Shown: positions 17,190-26,103, counted from the first letter of the stretch. The stretch is DNA of 64,000 nucleotides from JANPCX01 sp031431125 (GCA_031431125.1 JANPCX010000002.1:1-64000), one strand, 5' to 3'. Numbers and translations: made by a program. Notes: generated by a model from the letters alone, not told the origin.

Positions 17190-18293
17190 TTACCGTTGTT
17201 CTGAGGAAAAACGTGTCAACTGGGTGCACAGATCATCTTCAGCTTGCAGTTCAGTGCGCCACTTGCGACACTGAGCCGCCCAGGCATTGGGGTCCGGCAG
17301 TGCAACGTTTGGAGCACGCCCTGGGTTTTCCAGGCCGTTCCAAATCCGGTGCAACGAGGTCACGGCCTCGGACAAATTCAGATCCGCGCCCAACAAAAAT
17401 CGCTGCAAAAACGCCATCAACTTGGCGTTGTGCGCAGCATCTTCTTGGGGGTAGATCTGCCACACAAAAGGACGGCCTGCCCACTGGGCGCGCACGAAGG
17501 AGTCTTCACCGCGCACGAAATTCAAGTCGCAGGCCCACAGAAGGTGGTCGTATTCGGTTTGATCGACATGGGGCAGGGCGTGCATTTTGAGCTGCGGGTA
17601 GAGGGTTGCATCTGCCAACAGTTGTTGCGCCTTCGATGCCAAAGGCCCCGGTGCGACGAGCAAACGTGTGGGCGACGCGGCCAAGGTTTGCAGCAGTTGT
17701 GGCAGGGCCGGGTTGTCGTAAGCGAAGAGGCTGACCCAACGTTCACTTGCCGTGCTTGGCATGCCGCGGCTGGCCCGCCAGGCGGGGGCATCAAAAGCCT
17801 GCTGACGTGCCAGCAAACCCCGTTCGCGCAACAGCCCGCCGGTTTGGGCGGTGAAACCCGGGTAAAAAAACTGTTTCACCAAACCTTGCCCGGGCCCGCT
17901 GAGTTGCGGCGAGGGCAAGCCATGGCAGCGTTCCACATAGTCTTCTGCGCTGAGGTACTCCAGGTTGATCCAGCAGGGGGGATGGGCCTGAAGTTTCATT
18001 TGCTGAACGATGCCGTTCGGAAGCTCGCAGCCAAAGGCTTCAATCACCACCACACTGGGCTCAAAAATGGTGGTGTCGGCAGACCAGGGCAAGACGGTCA
18101 CGCCGTCAGCACCTTGTGGCGCCATCCAGGCCAAGGCGGACGCATCGTCCACCCACAGCCGAACCTGCTGGCCGCGTGAGGCCAAATCGGCGCTCAAGCG
18201 CCAGCAGACGCCGATGTCGCCAAAGTTGTCGATCACGCGGCAAAAAATGTCCCAAACCGGGCGGGCAGCAAAGGGGCTCTTCAAAGCGGACAT
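17190..18293 (-). CDS. earP: EF-P arginine rhamnosyltransferase EarP
   Basis: EarP is an inverting glycosyltransferase that transfers rhamnose from dTDP-L-rhamnose to Arg32 of EF-P. The 367-residue protein shows the N-terminal active-site segment DIFCRVIDNFGDIGVCWRL, with Asp22 and Asp26 matching the two conserved aspartates. It also has INLEYLSAEDYVERCHGLPS, and NFVRGEDSFVRAQWAGRPFV, the donor-binding region with the conserved Glu. It precedes efp by 121 bp on the same strand. The frame is open further upstream, but the ATG at 18293 fits the conserved N-terminus and leaves 24 bp to the divergent uvrC. Confidence 0.94.
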   Translation of the reverse strand: MSALKSPFAARPVWDIFCRVIDNFGDIGVCWRLSADLASRGQQVRLWVDDASALAWMAPQGADGVTVLPWSADTTIFEPSVVVIEAFGCELPNGIVQQMKLQAHPPCWINLEYLSAEDYVERCHGLPSPQLSGPGQGLVKQFFYPGFTAQTGGLLRERGLLARQQAFDAPAWRASRGMPSTASERWVSLFAYDNPALPQLLQTLAASPTRLLVAPGPLASKAQQLLADATLYPQLKMHALPHVDQTEYDHLLWACDLNFVRGEDSFVRAQWAGRPFVWQIYPQEDAAHNAKLMAFLQRFLLGADLNLSEAVTSLHRIWNGLENPGRAPNVALPDPNAWAAQCRKWRTELQAEDDLCTQLTRFSSEQR

Positions 18294-18317
18294 GGGCAAA
18301 TTATCAAGGGCGGCAAA

Positions 18318-20351
18318 ATGGCGGTCATGTCCGACACGATTGAGCCGACCCCCTTGAGAGCAAGCCCGGATGAAGACCCGCGCCGCCAGCAAGTGCTGGC
18401 CGACGTGGCCGCCTTGCCGAGTTTGCCTGGGGTCTACCGCTACTTCGACGCCGCAGACGCCCTCTTGTATGTGGGCAAAGCCAAGGACCTGAAGAAGCGG
18501 GTGTCCAGCTATTTTCAGAAGAACCATGGCGGTACCCGCACCGGCCACATGGTGAGCAAGATTGTGCGCATGGAAACCACGGTGGTGCGGTCCGAGGCCG
18601 AGGCGCTGCTGCTGGAAAACAACCTCATCAAAACCTTGCAACCGCGCTACAACATTCTGTTTCGCGACGACAAGAGTTACCCCTATCTGAAAATCACCGG
18701 CACGCGCCGCGGCGTGAAGGACGAGGGCATCACGGCGGGTGCCTACCCGCGCATGGTTTATTACCGTGGTGCGGTCGATGGGCGCCATCGCTACTTTGGC
18801 CCTTACCCCAGCGCCTGGGCGGTGAAAGAGTCGGTGCAGTTGCTGCAAAAAGTATTTCGCCTGCGGACCTGTGAAGACACCGTGTTCAGCAACCGCTCAC
18901 GTCCCTGTTTGCTCTACCAAATCAAACGTTGCTCGGCGCCTTGTGTGGGCCACATTGGTTTCGACGACTATGCCCGTGACGTGGCCAACGCTGAACGTTT
19001 CTTAAATGGCGAGCAGCAAGAAATCATGGACACGCTGCAAGCCCAAATGATGGCTCACGCCGATGTGCTGCGTTTTGAAGAGGCGGCAGAGATACGCAAC
19101 CAGCTCGGGTCGCTGTCCAAGGTGTTGCACCAGCAGGCGGTGGAAGACAACAGCGACAGCTGCGTCAAAGACGCCGACATCTTGGCGGTGAAGGTGCAGG
19201 GTGGCCGGGCCTGCGTCAACCTGGCCATGGTGCGCGGTGGCCGCCACTTGGGCGATCGGCCTTACTTTCCGGTGCACATTGAAGCCGCCGCCGACCGTGC
19301 CGAACCGGGGGCGGAACCCACGGATGACGAGGCAGCATTGGACAACGAGGCTGTGGACCCGAACCTCTTGGAACGCCAAGTTCTGGAGGCGTTTTTGGCG
19401 CAGCATTATTTGGACGGCGATGTGCCACCGCTGCTGGTGCTGAGCCATGCCGTCGACAAAACTTTGATTCAAACCCTGGGCGAACAAGCCGGCCACAAGG
19501 TCGCCGCCCAGCACCAGCCGCGTGATGCTCGCCGCGCCTGGTTGGACATGTGCTTGCGTGGCGCCGAGTTGAAACTGGCGCAGTTGCTGGCGGAAGAGGG
19601 ATCACAACAGGCCCGGACCCGAGCCTTGGCGCAGACCCTTCAGCTGGACCTGGACAAGCTGGAACTGCTGCGTATCGAATGTTTCGACATCAGCCATACC
19701 GCTGGCGAAGCGACGCAGGCCAGCTGCGTGGTGTTTGAGGCCCACAAAATGCAAAGTGCCCAGTACCGCCGCTACAACATTGAGGGCATTGAAGGCGGTG
19801 ACGACTACGCCGCCATGCGCCAGGTGCTGACGCGTCGTTACGGCAAGCTCGCTGCCCTCTTGGCCGAAACCACTGCACCCACCGAATCCGCAGTCGGCCC
19901 CCGTTTGCCCGACTTGGTGCTCATCGACGGCGGTAAAGGCCAAGTGGGTGTCGCCCGCGAGGTGTTTGAAGAGCTGGGCTTGGATGTGGCCTTGCTGGTG
20001 GGTGTTGAAAAAGGCGAGGGCCGCAAAGTAGGCCTGGAAGAGTTGGTGTTCGCCGATGGGCGGCCCAAGGTGACCCTCGACCCCACCTCCGCTGCGCTGA
20101 TGCTGGTGGCACAAATTCGCGACGAAGCGCATCGTTTTGCCATCACCGGCATGCGTGCCAAACGGGCCAGTGTGCGCACGGGCGGCAGCCAGCTTGAAGA
20201 CATCGCCGGCGTTGGCCCGCGCAAGCGTGCCAAACTCTTGCAACGATTCGGCGGTGTGCGCGGCGTGGCCAACGCCAGCGTGCAAGACCTGCAAACCGTC
20301 GACGGCATATCCAAAACATTGGCCGAGGAGATTTACCGTGTCCTTCATTGA
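18318..20351 (+). CDS. uvrC: Excinuclease ABC subunit C
   Basis: UvrC makes both incisions in nucleotide excision repair. The 677 residues show the N-terminal GIY-YIG nuclease (GVYRYFDAADALLYVGKAKD then LKKRVSSYF), the Cys-containing CEDTVFSNRSRPCLLYQIKR segment, a UVR helix pair around residue 240 that contacts UvrB, the C-terminal RNase H-like nuclease (ECFDISHT, LVLIDGGKGQ) and helix-hairpin-helix motifs near the end (IAGVGPRKRAKLL). It is longer than E. coli UvrC (610) because of an acidic insertion around residues 320-350. AAGGG seven bases before 18318 supports this start; ATG 18327 is possible. Confidence 0.96.
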   Translation: MAVMSDTIEPTPLRASPDEDPRRQQVLADVAALPSLPGVYRYFDAADALLYVGKAKDLKKRVSSYFQKNHGGTRTGHMVSKIVRMETTVVRSEAEALLLENNLIKTLQPRYNILFRDDKSYPYLKITGTRRGVKDEGITAGAYPRMVYYRGAVDGRHRYFGPYPSAWAVKESVQLLQKVFRLRTCEDTVFSNRSRPCLLYQIKRCSAPCVGHIGFDDYARDVANAERFLNGEQQEIMDTLQAQMMAHADVLRFEEAAEIRNQLGSLSKVLHQQAVEDNSDSCVKDADILAVKVQGGRACVNLAMVRGGRHLGDRPYFPVHIEAAADRAEPGAEPTDDEAALDNEAVDPNLLERQVLEAFLAQHYLDGDVPPLLVLSHAVDKTLIQTLGEQAGHKVAAQHQPRDARRAWLDMCLRGAELKLAQLLAEEGSQQARTRALAQTLQLDLDKLELLRIECFDISHTAGEATQASCVVFEAHKMQSAQYRRYNIEGIEGGDDYAAMRQVLTRRYGKLAALLAETTAPTESAVGPRLPDLVLIDGGKGQVGVAREVFEELGLDVALLVGVEKGEGRKVGLEELVFADGRPKVTLDPTSAALMLVAQIRDEAHRFAITGMRAKRASVRTGGSQLEDIAGVGPRKRAKLLQRFGGVRGVANASVQDLQTVDGISKTLAEEIYRVLH

Positions 20352-20859
20352 ACCCTTGCGCCGCTGGGGCGCGCGCTTGCTGGCCTTGTCGCTGGCCGCC
20401 TGCTCCAGTTCGGTGCCGCAGCGGGAACCTTCGCCTTGGCCCGCGCCGGTGCCTGCCCCTGGCAGCACCAGCAGCACCGACCGTGCAACGTCGCCGTCTG
20501 CTGGCACCCATGCCAAATTGGCCCCAGCCACGGTGTCCCGCAACTGGGACGAATTTCGCAAACAAGCCGGGCGGCGCTTGGTGGCAGCGAACCCGCAGCT
20601 GAGCTACACGGGTGTCGTGCCTGACATCTTGCTGGCCATCCCCGTGATCACCGTTGAGCTCAATTCCGACGGCAGCATTCGCCGCATGGAGGTGATGCGC
20701 CACCCGACCCAAGCGCAAGACACCACCCAATTGGCCATGGATGCCTTGCGCCGCGCCGCGCCCTTTGGCGACATCAGCCGCCTGCCAAAACCCTGGAAGT
20801 TCAACGAAACTTTCCTCTTCAACGACGACCGCCTCTTCAAGCCGCGCAGCCTGGATTGA
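20338..20859 (+). CDS. Lipoprotein with TonB C-terminal-like domain
   Basis: The GTG at 20338 overlaps the end of uvrC by 14 bp and has GAGGAG seven to eight bases upstream, so the two are probably translated together. The 173-residue product has a signal peptide ending in the lipobox LAAC (LLALSLAACSSS), then a Pro/Ser-rich linker and a C-terminal domain in which ITVELNSDGSIRRMEVMRHP and AMDALRRAAPFGD resemble the TonB/TolA C-terminal fold. It is probably anchored in the outer membrane, facing the periplasm. Its role is unknown. Confidence 0.75.
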   Translation: MSFIEPLRRWGARLLALSLAACSSSVPQREPSPWPAPVPAPGSTSSTDRATSPSAGTHAKLAPATVSRNWDEFRKQAGRRLVAANPQLSYTGVVPDILLAIPVITVELNSDGSIRRMEVMRHPTQAQDTTQLAMDALRRAAPFGDISRLPKPWKFNETFLFNDDRLFKPRSLD

Positions 20860-20902
20860 CACCACTTCAGGTTGAGCGGCGTTTTGTCGGCACAATCGAG
20901 CT

Positions 20903-21469
20903 ATGTTTTTCAATTTGCCGACACTCCTGACCTGGGCACGCATCGTCGCGATTCCCCTGGTGGTGGGCGTGTTTTATTTGCAAATCGAACCCAGCATGCA
21001 GAACTTGCTGGCCACGGTGCTCTTTGTGGTGGTGGCCTTGACCGACTGGGCCGATGGTTATTTGGCCCGCCGTTTGAACATGACCTCGTCCTTCGGGGCC
21101 TTTCTCGACCCGGTGGCTGACAAATTTTTGGTTTGCGCAGCGCTCTTGATCTTGGTGCACCTGAACCGCCTGCACGCCTTGGTGGCCCTGGTCATCATTG
21201 GCCGCGAGATCGCCATCTCGGCCTTGCGCGAATGGATGGCCCAAATTGGCGCTTCACGCAGCGTGGCGGTGCACATGCTGGGCAAAGTCAAAACCATGGT
21301 GCAAATGGTGGCCATTCCCTTTTTGCTGTTCGACGGCCCGTTGTTCGAGGTGATTGACACGCATTTTTGGGGCACGGTCCTGATCTATGTCTCGGCTGTG
21401 CTCACGATTTGGTCCATGGTGTATTACCTGCAAAAAGCCTTGCCCGAAATTCGCGCGAAAGCGAAGTAG
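20903..21469 (+). CDS. pgsA: CDP-diacylglycerol-glycerol-3-phosphate 3-phosphatidyltransferase
   Basis: PgsA makes phosphatidylglycerol phosphate, the committed step of acidic phospholipid synthesis in the inner membrane. The 188-residue protein has the CDP-alcohol phosphatidyltransferase signature D-G-x2-A-R-x8-G-x3-D-x3-D, seen as DGYLARRLN...GAFLDPVADK. Several hydrophobic helices surround it. The start FNLPTLLTWARIVAIPLVVG is typical. It follows the uvrC-lipoprotein pair by 43 bp on the same strand; uvrC-pgsA linkage is known in other proteobacteria. Confidence 0.96.
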   Translation: MFFNLPTLLTWARIVAIPLVVGVFYLQIEPSMQNLLATVLFVVVALTDWADGYLARRLNMTSSFGAFLDPVADKFLVCAALLILVHLNRLHALVALVIIGREIAISALREWMAQIGASRSVAVHMLGKVKTMVQMVAIPFLLFDGPLFEVIDTHFWGTVLIYVSAVLTIWSMVYYLQKALPEIRAKAK

Positions 21470-21498
21470 CCTGGCCTGTCTGCTAACCCTGTGCGTCC

Positions 21499-22404
21499 TT
21501 GAGTAGCCCATCAAACAAGACCTGGCTGCGTGCCATGCCGCTGGTGTTTGTGCTGATCTGGAGCACGGGCTTCATCGTCGCCCGTTTTGGCATGCCCCAC
21601 GCGCCCCCCGGCACGTTTTTGGCCATTCGTTATGCCTTGTCGCTGCTGTGCTTGGGCGCTTGGATCGTTTGGGCGCGTGTGCCCTGGCCCCAAAGCCGTT
21701 CGCAGTGGCTGCATTTGAGCGTCACCGGCGTCTTGATGCATGCGGGGTACTTGGGCGGTGTGTGGGCCGCCGTGAAAGCGGGCATGGGCGCGGGCACCAT
21801 CGCATTGCTCGTTGGCCTGCAGCCGGTGCTGACCGCGCTGTGGTTGAGTTCAACCGCCGCCAACGGTCAAGGCGTGGGTGGCGACAACCAGGTGTCGCGC
21901 CGCCAGTGGCTGGGTTTGTTGTTGGGGTTGGCGGGGCTGACCTTGGTGGTGTGGCGCAAACTCGGCTCGGGTGAAATCAACCACTGGAATTTGCTGCTGG
22001 CCGTGGGTGCTTTGCTCAGCATCACGGTGGGCACGCTCTATCAGAAAAGGCATGTGCAACCCTGCGACGTGCGCAGCGCCAATGCAGTGCAACTGTTGGC
22101 GGCCTTGGCAGTGAGTTTGCCCTGGGCCTTGATGGAGACCGCTGCCGTGGACTTTCACATCGAATTTTTTGGTGCCATGGCTTGGTCTGTGCTGGTGCTC
22201 ACCCTGGGCGGCAGCTCCTTGCTCTACCTGCTGATCCAGCAGGGCGCAGCCACACGTGTCACCAGCCTTTTGTACCTGGTGCCGCCCACCACCGCCTTGA
22301 TGGCCTGGTTGATTTTTGGTGAGTCTTTCACCCTCTTGATGGGGCTGGGCATGGTGCTCACCGTTTTGGGTGTGGCCTTGGTGGTGCGGGCGCCGGCAAA
22401 ATAG
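21499..22404 (+). CDS. EamA/DMT-family transporter
   Basis: This 301-residue inner membrane protein has about ten hydrophobic helices in two EamA repeats; PLVFVLIWSTGFIVARFGMP at the start and LVGLQPVLTALWLSS at the end of the first repeat are typical. Such proteins export amino acids or other metabolites, and the substrate cannot be predicted. The start is uncertain: a TTG at 21499 extends the frame, and the ATG at 21535 gives a shorter protein starting at the first helix. It follows pgsA closely and converges with a LysR gene. Confidence 0.87.
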   Translation: MSSPSNKTWLRAMPLVFVLIWSTGFIVARFGMPHAPPGTFLAIRYALSLLCLGAWIVWARVPWPQSRSQWLHLSVTGVLMHAGYLGGVWAAVKAGMGAGTIALLVGLQPVLTALWLSSTAANGQGVGGDNQVSRRQWLGLLLGLAGLTLVVWRKLGSGEINHWNLLLAVGALLSITVGTLYQKRHVQPCDVRSANAVQLLAALAVSLPWALMETAAVDFHIEFFGAMAWSVLVLTLGGSSLLYLLIQQGAATRVTSLLYLVPPTTALMAWLIFGESFTLLMGLGMVLTVLGVALVVRAPAK

Positions 22405-22433
22405 CCGCGACAGCACGGCCACCGAGACGTGCG

Positions 22434-23405
22434 TCAGCGGACAGGCTGGTTCCAAGCACAGGCTTGCAGTGCCAAGGCCAAATGTTGCTGCAACTGCCTC
22501 AAGCGCTGCGGCCTGGGTGTGTCGGTGGCGCGAGGAGGCAGCACCCACTGCACGTCGGCATCACGAATGCCCCAATCGGGCAGCACTTGAACCAACTCGC
22601 GGCGCCTCAGAGCCTCGTGCACATCCCACATCGACCGCAGCATGATGCCGTGGCCCGCCAGCGCCCAGTCGCGCACCACCTCGCCACTGTTGCTGGACAA
22701 AGGGCCGGCGATGCGCACGGAAACCGCTTCTCTGGCGGTGGAAGATCGTTTCCGACTCAAGGGTTGGAGTGCCCACAGGGAGGGTGTTTGATCGGCCTCG
22801 CGCACCGCCAAACAAGGGTGCTGCGTCAGTTCTTGAGGGGTGCGAGGAAGACCGGCTCGTTTGACATAGGCCGGTGCCGCGACCAACACCCGGTGGTTGC
22901 GGGCCAGGGTTTGAACCCGCAGATTTGACTGCGTGGGGCTCCACAACCACACGGCGGCATCGAAGCCTTGCGCCACCAAATCAGGCAAACGATCGACCAA
23001 CTGCAATTGGATTTGAATCAAAGGGTGCTCGGCTTGAAAGGCGGCCAGCAGCGGGGCCAGCACGTGGCGCCCAAAACCGAAGCTGCAGGCCAGGCGAATG
23101 TCGCCCCGCAGCCCACTGTGACGGTCCAGCATGTGGTCGGCCAGTTGCCCAAACGCAGCCAACACATTCCGTGCCTGCTGCACAAAGGCTTCACCGTCGC
23201 TGCTGATTTGCAGGCGACGCGTGCTGCGGTGGAACAGCTGGAAGCCCAAACGAGATTCCAAGTGCGCCAGTTTCTTGGACACAGCCGGGGGCTCCATGGA
23301 CAGGGCCCGCGCCGCGCCGATCAAGCTGCCCGCTTCGAACACGGCGACCGCCAGGGCCAAATCGCTGCGGTCGACAGAACTCAAGTTGTGGGTGTCTTTG
23401 TTCAT
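22434..23405 (-). CDS. LysR-family regulator, DmlR-like
   Basis: The 323-residue protein has an N-terminal winged helix-turn-helix (residues about 12-70) containing GSLIGAARALSMEPPAVSKK, followed by the LysR effector domain with FGRHVLAPLLAAFQAEHPLI. The sequence style resembles DmlR, the regulator of D-malate use, and it is divergent from a two-gene operon whose second gene is a DmlA/tartrate dehydrogenase homologue. So it is the likely regulator of that operon, with 70 bp between the starts. The inducer is inferred only from context. Confidence 0.85.
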   Translation of the reverse strand: MNKDTHNLSSVDRSDLALAVAVFEAGSLIGAARALSMEPPAVSKKLAHLESRLGFQLFHRSTRRLQISSDGEAFVQQARNVLAAFGQLADHMLDRHSGLRGDIRLACSFGFGRHVLAPLLAAFQAEHPLIQIQLQLVDRLPDLVAQGFDAAVWLWSPTQSNLRVQTLARNHRVLVAAPAYVKRAGLPRTPQELTQHPCLAVREADQTPSLWALQPLSRKRSSTAREAVSVRIAGPLSSNSGEVVRDWALAGHGIMLRSMWDVHEALRRRELVQVLPDWGIRDADVQWVLPPRATDTPRPQRLRQLQQHLALALQACAWNQPVR

Positions 23406-23475
23406 GCAAAAAAGGAAATTCTGAATGGGTTAAATGTTGCTTTATGGATCTTAGTCGCTCGCGCAGAATCTGCCC

Positions 23476-24369
23476 ATGTTCGAAGCGTTTCAAGTTCAAG
23501 ACTTTCATTTGGCAGCCGGGCGCATTCGTGGCCGCGTGGGCGGCCAAGGCGCACCCCTGGTGCTGCTGCACGGGCATCCGCAAACCCATGCCCTGTGGCA
23601 TCACGTTGCGCACGCCTTGACCCTTCACTATCGTGTGGTGATGTTGGACTTGCGCGGCTACGGTGACTCGTTTCGCCCGCCAGCCGATGTACAACACGCC
23701 AACCACAGCAAACGCGCCATGGCCCAGGACGTGGTCGATGTCATGGCCCAACTGGGTCACACGCGTTTTCAGGTGTGCGCCCACGACCGCGGTGCCCGTG
23801 TGGCGCATCGACTGGCCATGGACCATCCACAGGCGGTCAGCCGGTTGATGCTGCTCGACATCGCACCCACGCTGGCCATGTACCAACACACCAGCGAAGC
23901 CTTTGCCAAAGCCTACTGGCATTGGTTCTTTTTGATTCAATCCGCGCCTCTGCCGGAACGCTTGATCGAGGCCGACCCGGTGGGGTATTTGCGCGACTTG
24001 ATGTTGCGCCGCGCCGGGCCTTCGGTGTTCTCGCCCGAAGCCTGGTCCGAATACGAACGCTGCGTTCTCATTCCAGGAACCGCCACCTCCATGTGCGAGG
24101 ACTACCGCGCTGCAGCGACCATTGATCTCGATCACGACAGCGCAGACCGCACGGCAGACAGGCGCTTGTCACAGCCGCTGCGCGTCTTGTGGGGTGCGCA
24201 AGGAACGGTGGCGAAATGCTTTGATGTGCTGGCGTTGTGGCGCGAGGTGGCCGACCAGGTGGACGGGCACACATTGGACTGCGGCCACTACATCGCAGAA
24301 GAACGCCCCAAAGAACTGCTGGCCGAGATGTTGAAGTTTTTTAAGCCGAATGAAGGATTGATCCCATGA
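23476..24369 (+). CDS. Alpha/beta hydrolase, fluoroacetate (haloacetate) dehalogenase-like
   Basis: The 297-residue protein carries all the residues I recall for haloacetate dehalogenase of the FAcD type, at almost the same positions as in the Burkholderia FA1 enzyme. HDRGAR has nucleophile Asp104 with carboxylate-binding Arg105 and Arg108; LLDIAP has Asp128; AYWHWFF has halide-binding His149 and Trp150; CEDYRA has Tyr210; and DCGHYIAEE has His271. These enzymes replace the halogen of fluoro- or chloroacetate with hydroxyl to give glycolate. Its stop overlaps the dmlA-like start (ATGA), so they form an operon. A different small-acid or epoxide-like substrate is possible. Confidence 0.82.
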   Translation: MFEAFQVQDFHLAAGRIRGRVGGQGAPLVLLHGHPQTHALWHHVAHALTLHYRVVMLDLRGYGDSFRPPADVQHANHSKRAMAQDVVDVMAQLGHTRFQVCAHDRGARVAHRLAMDHPQAVSRLMLLDIAPTLAMYQHTSEAFAKAYWHWFFLIQSAPLPERLIEADPVGYLRDLMLRRAGPSVFSPEAWSEYERCVLIPGTATSMCEDYRAAATIDLDHDSADRTADRRLSQPLRVLWGAQGTVAKCFDVLALWREVADQVDGHTLDCGHYIAEERPKELLAEMLKFFKPNEGLIP

Positions 24370-25454
24370 AGAAATCCCACCGCATTGCCGTGATCGCAGG
24401 TGATGGCATAGGCAAAGAAGTGATGCCCGAAGGCATCCGTGTGCTCGATGCCGCCGCCCGGCGTTTTGGAATCTCGCTGCAGTTCGACCACTTCGACTTT
24501 TCCAGCTGTGACTACTTCGAACGCCACGGCCAGATGCTGCCCGACAACTGGAAAGATCAAATCGGGGGCCACGATGCCATTTACTTTGGAGCTGTCGGCT
24601 GGCCCGCCAAAGTGCCTGACCACATTTCCTTGTGGGGTTCGCTGCTGAAACTTCGCCGCGAGTTTGATCAGTATGTGAATTTGCGACCCGCCAAGTTGAT
24701 GCCAGGCATTCGCTCGCCATTGGTCAACAAACTTGGGCAAGCGCTTGCGCCGGGTGAGATTGACATGCTCATCGTGCGCGAAAACACCGAAGGCGAATAC
24801 TCCAGCGTCGGTGGGCGCATGTTCGAAGGAACCGAGCGTGAAATCGCCATTCAAGAGACTGTGATGTCGCGCATTGGTGTCGACCGTGTGCTCAAGTTTG
24901 CCTTCGAGTTGGCGCAAACCCGGCCACGCAAAAAACTCACTTCGGCAACCAAAAGCAATGGCATTGCCATCACCATGCCGTTCTGGGATGAACGGGTGGA
25001 GGCCATGGCGAAGCAGTATCCAGACGTTGTCGTGGATCGTTTTCACATTGATATCTTGACCGCCCACTTCGTGCAACGGCCTCAGCAGTTCGATGTGGTG
25101 GTGGCCAGCAATTTATTTGGTGACATCTTGTCAGATTTGGGGCCAGCCTGTACCGGCACCATCGGTATTGCACCGTCGGCCAATCTCAATCCAACCCGTC
25201 AATGGCCCTCGTTGTTTGAACCGGTTCATGGCTCCGCGCCCGACATCGCGGGCCGCGCATTGGCCAATCCCATCGGGCAAATTTGGTGTGGGGCCATGAT
25301 GTTGGGCCACTTGGGGCACCTTGATGCAGAAAGCGCCATCATGGCGGCGATAGAGAAATTCTTGCGCTCGGACTCGCAAGCACCCAAGACCCCCGATATC
25401 GGGGGTGCGGCGACAACATCGGATGTCGGTTGTGCGATCGCATCGCTTGTCTGA
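24366..25454 (+). CDS. dmlA: Tartrate dehydrogenase/D-malate dehydrogenase (decarboxylating)
   Basis: The 362-residue enzyme belongs to the isocitrate/isopropylmalate dehydrogenase family. HRIAVIAGDGIGKEVMPEGI is the conserved start, IVRENTEGEYSSVGG holds substrate-binding residues, and VVVASNLFGDILSDLGPACT carries the metal-binding aspartates. The GGRMFEGTEREIAIQE segment is typical of the tartrate/D-malate subgroup (TtuC, DmlA), which converts D-malate to pyruvate or acts on tartrate using NAD and Mn. It starts inside the stop of the dehalogenase gene (ATGA overlap) and is divergent from the DmlR-like regulator. I cannot distinguish D-malate from tartrate as the main substrate. Confidence 0.9.
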   Translation: MKKSHRIAVIAGDGIGKEVMPEGIRVLDAAARRFGISLQFDHFDFSSCDYFERHGQMLPDNWKDQIGGHDAIYFGAVGWPAKVPDHISLWGSLLKLRREFDQYVNLRPAKLMPGIRSPLVNKLGQALAPGEIDMLIVRENTEGEYSSVGGRMFEGTEREIAIQETVMSRIGVDRVLKFAFELAQTRPRKKLTSATKSNGIAITMPFWDERVEAMAKQYPDVVVDRFHIDILTAHFVQRPQQFDVVVASNLFGDILSDLGPACTGTIGIAPSANLNPTRQWPSLFEPVHGSAPDIAGRALANPIGQIWCGAMMLGHLGHLDAESAIMAAIEKFLRSDSQAPKTPDIGGAATTSDVGCAIASLV

Positions 25455-25568
25455 GGCTTGATGGGCAGGTAACGCCCGTTGGCGAGGCAATCGGAAAACG
25501 ACTCTTTTGACATCAGGGAAAGCAAGGATTCCAGGCAAATCGATTCGCATAGAATGCGTCCTCCGCGC

Positions 25569-25597
25569 TTGACACCTTAGATCTACAGGGCTGTAAT
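25569..25597 (+). promoter_or_regulatory. Sigma70-type promoter for HU gene
   Basis: TTGACA at 25569-25574 is a perfect -35 hexamer and TGTAAT at 25592-25597 a near-consensus -10 hexamer, with the optimal 17-bp spacing. Transcription would start near 25604, giving a 5' leader of about 135 bases before the HU start codon, which is long for this gene. The rest of the 286-bp gap after dmlA shows no other clear feature. Confidence 0.65.
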
Positions 25598-25740
25598 CAA
25601 TGAGCTGGGCAAGCGTGAGTGTGAGTATCTATCCCAACTGAATCCGGCGGGTGACGAGCTGTTGAAAGCGCCAAAAAACAGCGCGGGCAAGTCAGTCACT
25701 CTGGCATCCATGCAAGAAACCTTTGAGAGGGGGTCCCTTC

Positions 25741-26013
25741 GTGAACAAATCTGAATTGATCGAGCACATCGCCAAGCAGGCTGACATTTCCAAAGCTGCG
25801 GCTGCCCGTGCTTTGGAGGCTTTAATTGGTGGCGTGAAATCGACGCTCAAGAAAAACAACTCTGTATCGCTTGTCGGTTTTGGTACCTTCAGTGTGACCA
25901 AACGGGCAGCGCGTTCCGGGCGTAACCCGCGTACTGGCGCCACCATCAAAATCAAGTCCGCCAAGGTTCCAAAGTTCCGTCCGGGCAAGGCATTGAAAGA
26001 CGCCTTGAACTGA
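25741..26013 (+). CDS. hupB: DNA-binding protein HU
   Basis: HU is a small nucleoid protein that bends DNA without sequence preference. The 90-residue product begins NKSELIEHIAKQADISKAAA after a GTG start, with GAGAGGGGG upstream; the frame is open further but an earlier start would not match the family. The signature GFGTFSVTKRAARSGRNPRT (beta arm with the conserved RxGRNPxTG) is present, followed by KIKSAKVPKFRPGKALKDAL. The neighbouring ppiD is as in many proteobacteria, though here a tRNA gene lies between and lon is not upstream. Confidence 0.96.
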   Translation: MNKSELIEHIAKQADISKAAAARALEALIGGVKSTLKKNNSVSLVGFGTFSVTKRAARSGRNPRTGATIKIKSAKVPKFRPGKALKDALN

Positions 26014-26027
26014 TCATGTTTTATGCC

Positions 26028-26103
26028 GGGTGCTTAGCTCAGTTGGTAGAGCGGCGCCCTTACAAGGCGTAGGTCGGGGGTTCGAACCCCTCAGCACCCA
26101 CCA
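26028..26103 (+). tRNA. tRNA-Val (anticodon TAC)
   Basis: The 76 bases fold as a full cloverleaf: acceptor stem GGGTGCT pairing with AGCACCC, D-arm AGCTCAGTTGGTAGAGC, anticodon stem-loop with CTTACAA (anticodon TAC), and T-arm GGGGGTTCGAACCCC. The CCA end is encoded. It lies 14 bp after the HU gene and 104 bp before ppiD, so it may be part of their transcript. Confidence 0.97.

Noticed and set aside
25385..25410. Palindrome CCCCCGATATCGGGGGT
   Set aside because: It lies inside the dmlA coding sequence, 50 bases before the stop, and has no T-run, so it is unlikely to be a terminator.
25581..25754. Open frame of 58 codons upstream of HU, ending over the HU start
   Set aside because: No ATG, GTG or TTG lies early in the frame and no ribosome site is present; the predicted promoter lies just before it, so it is more likely leader sequence.
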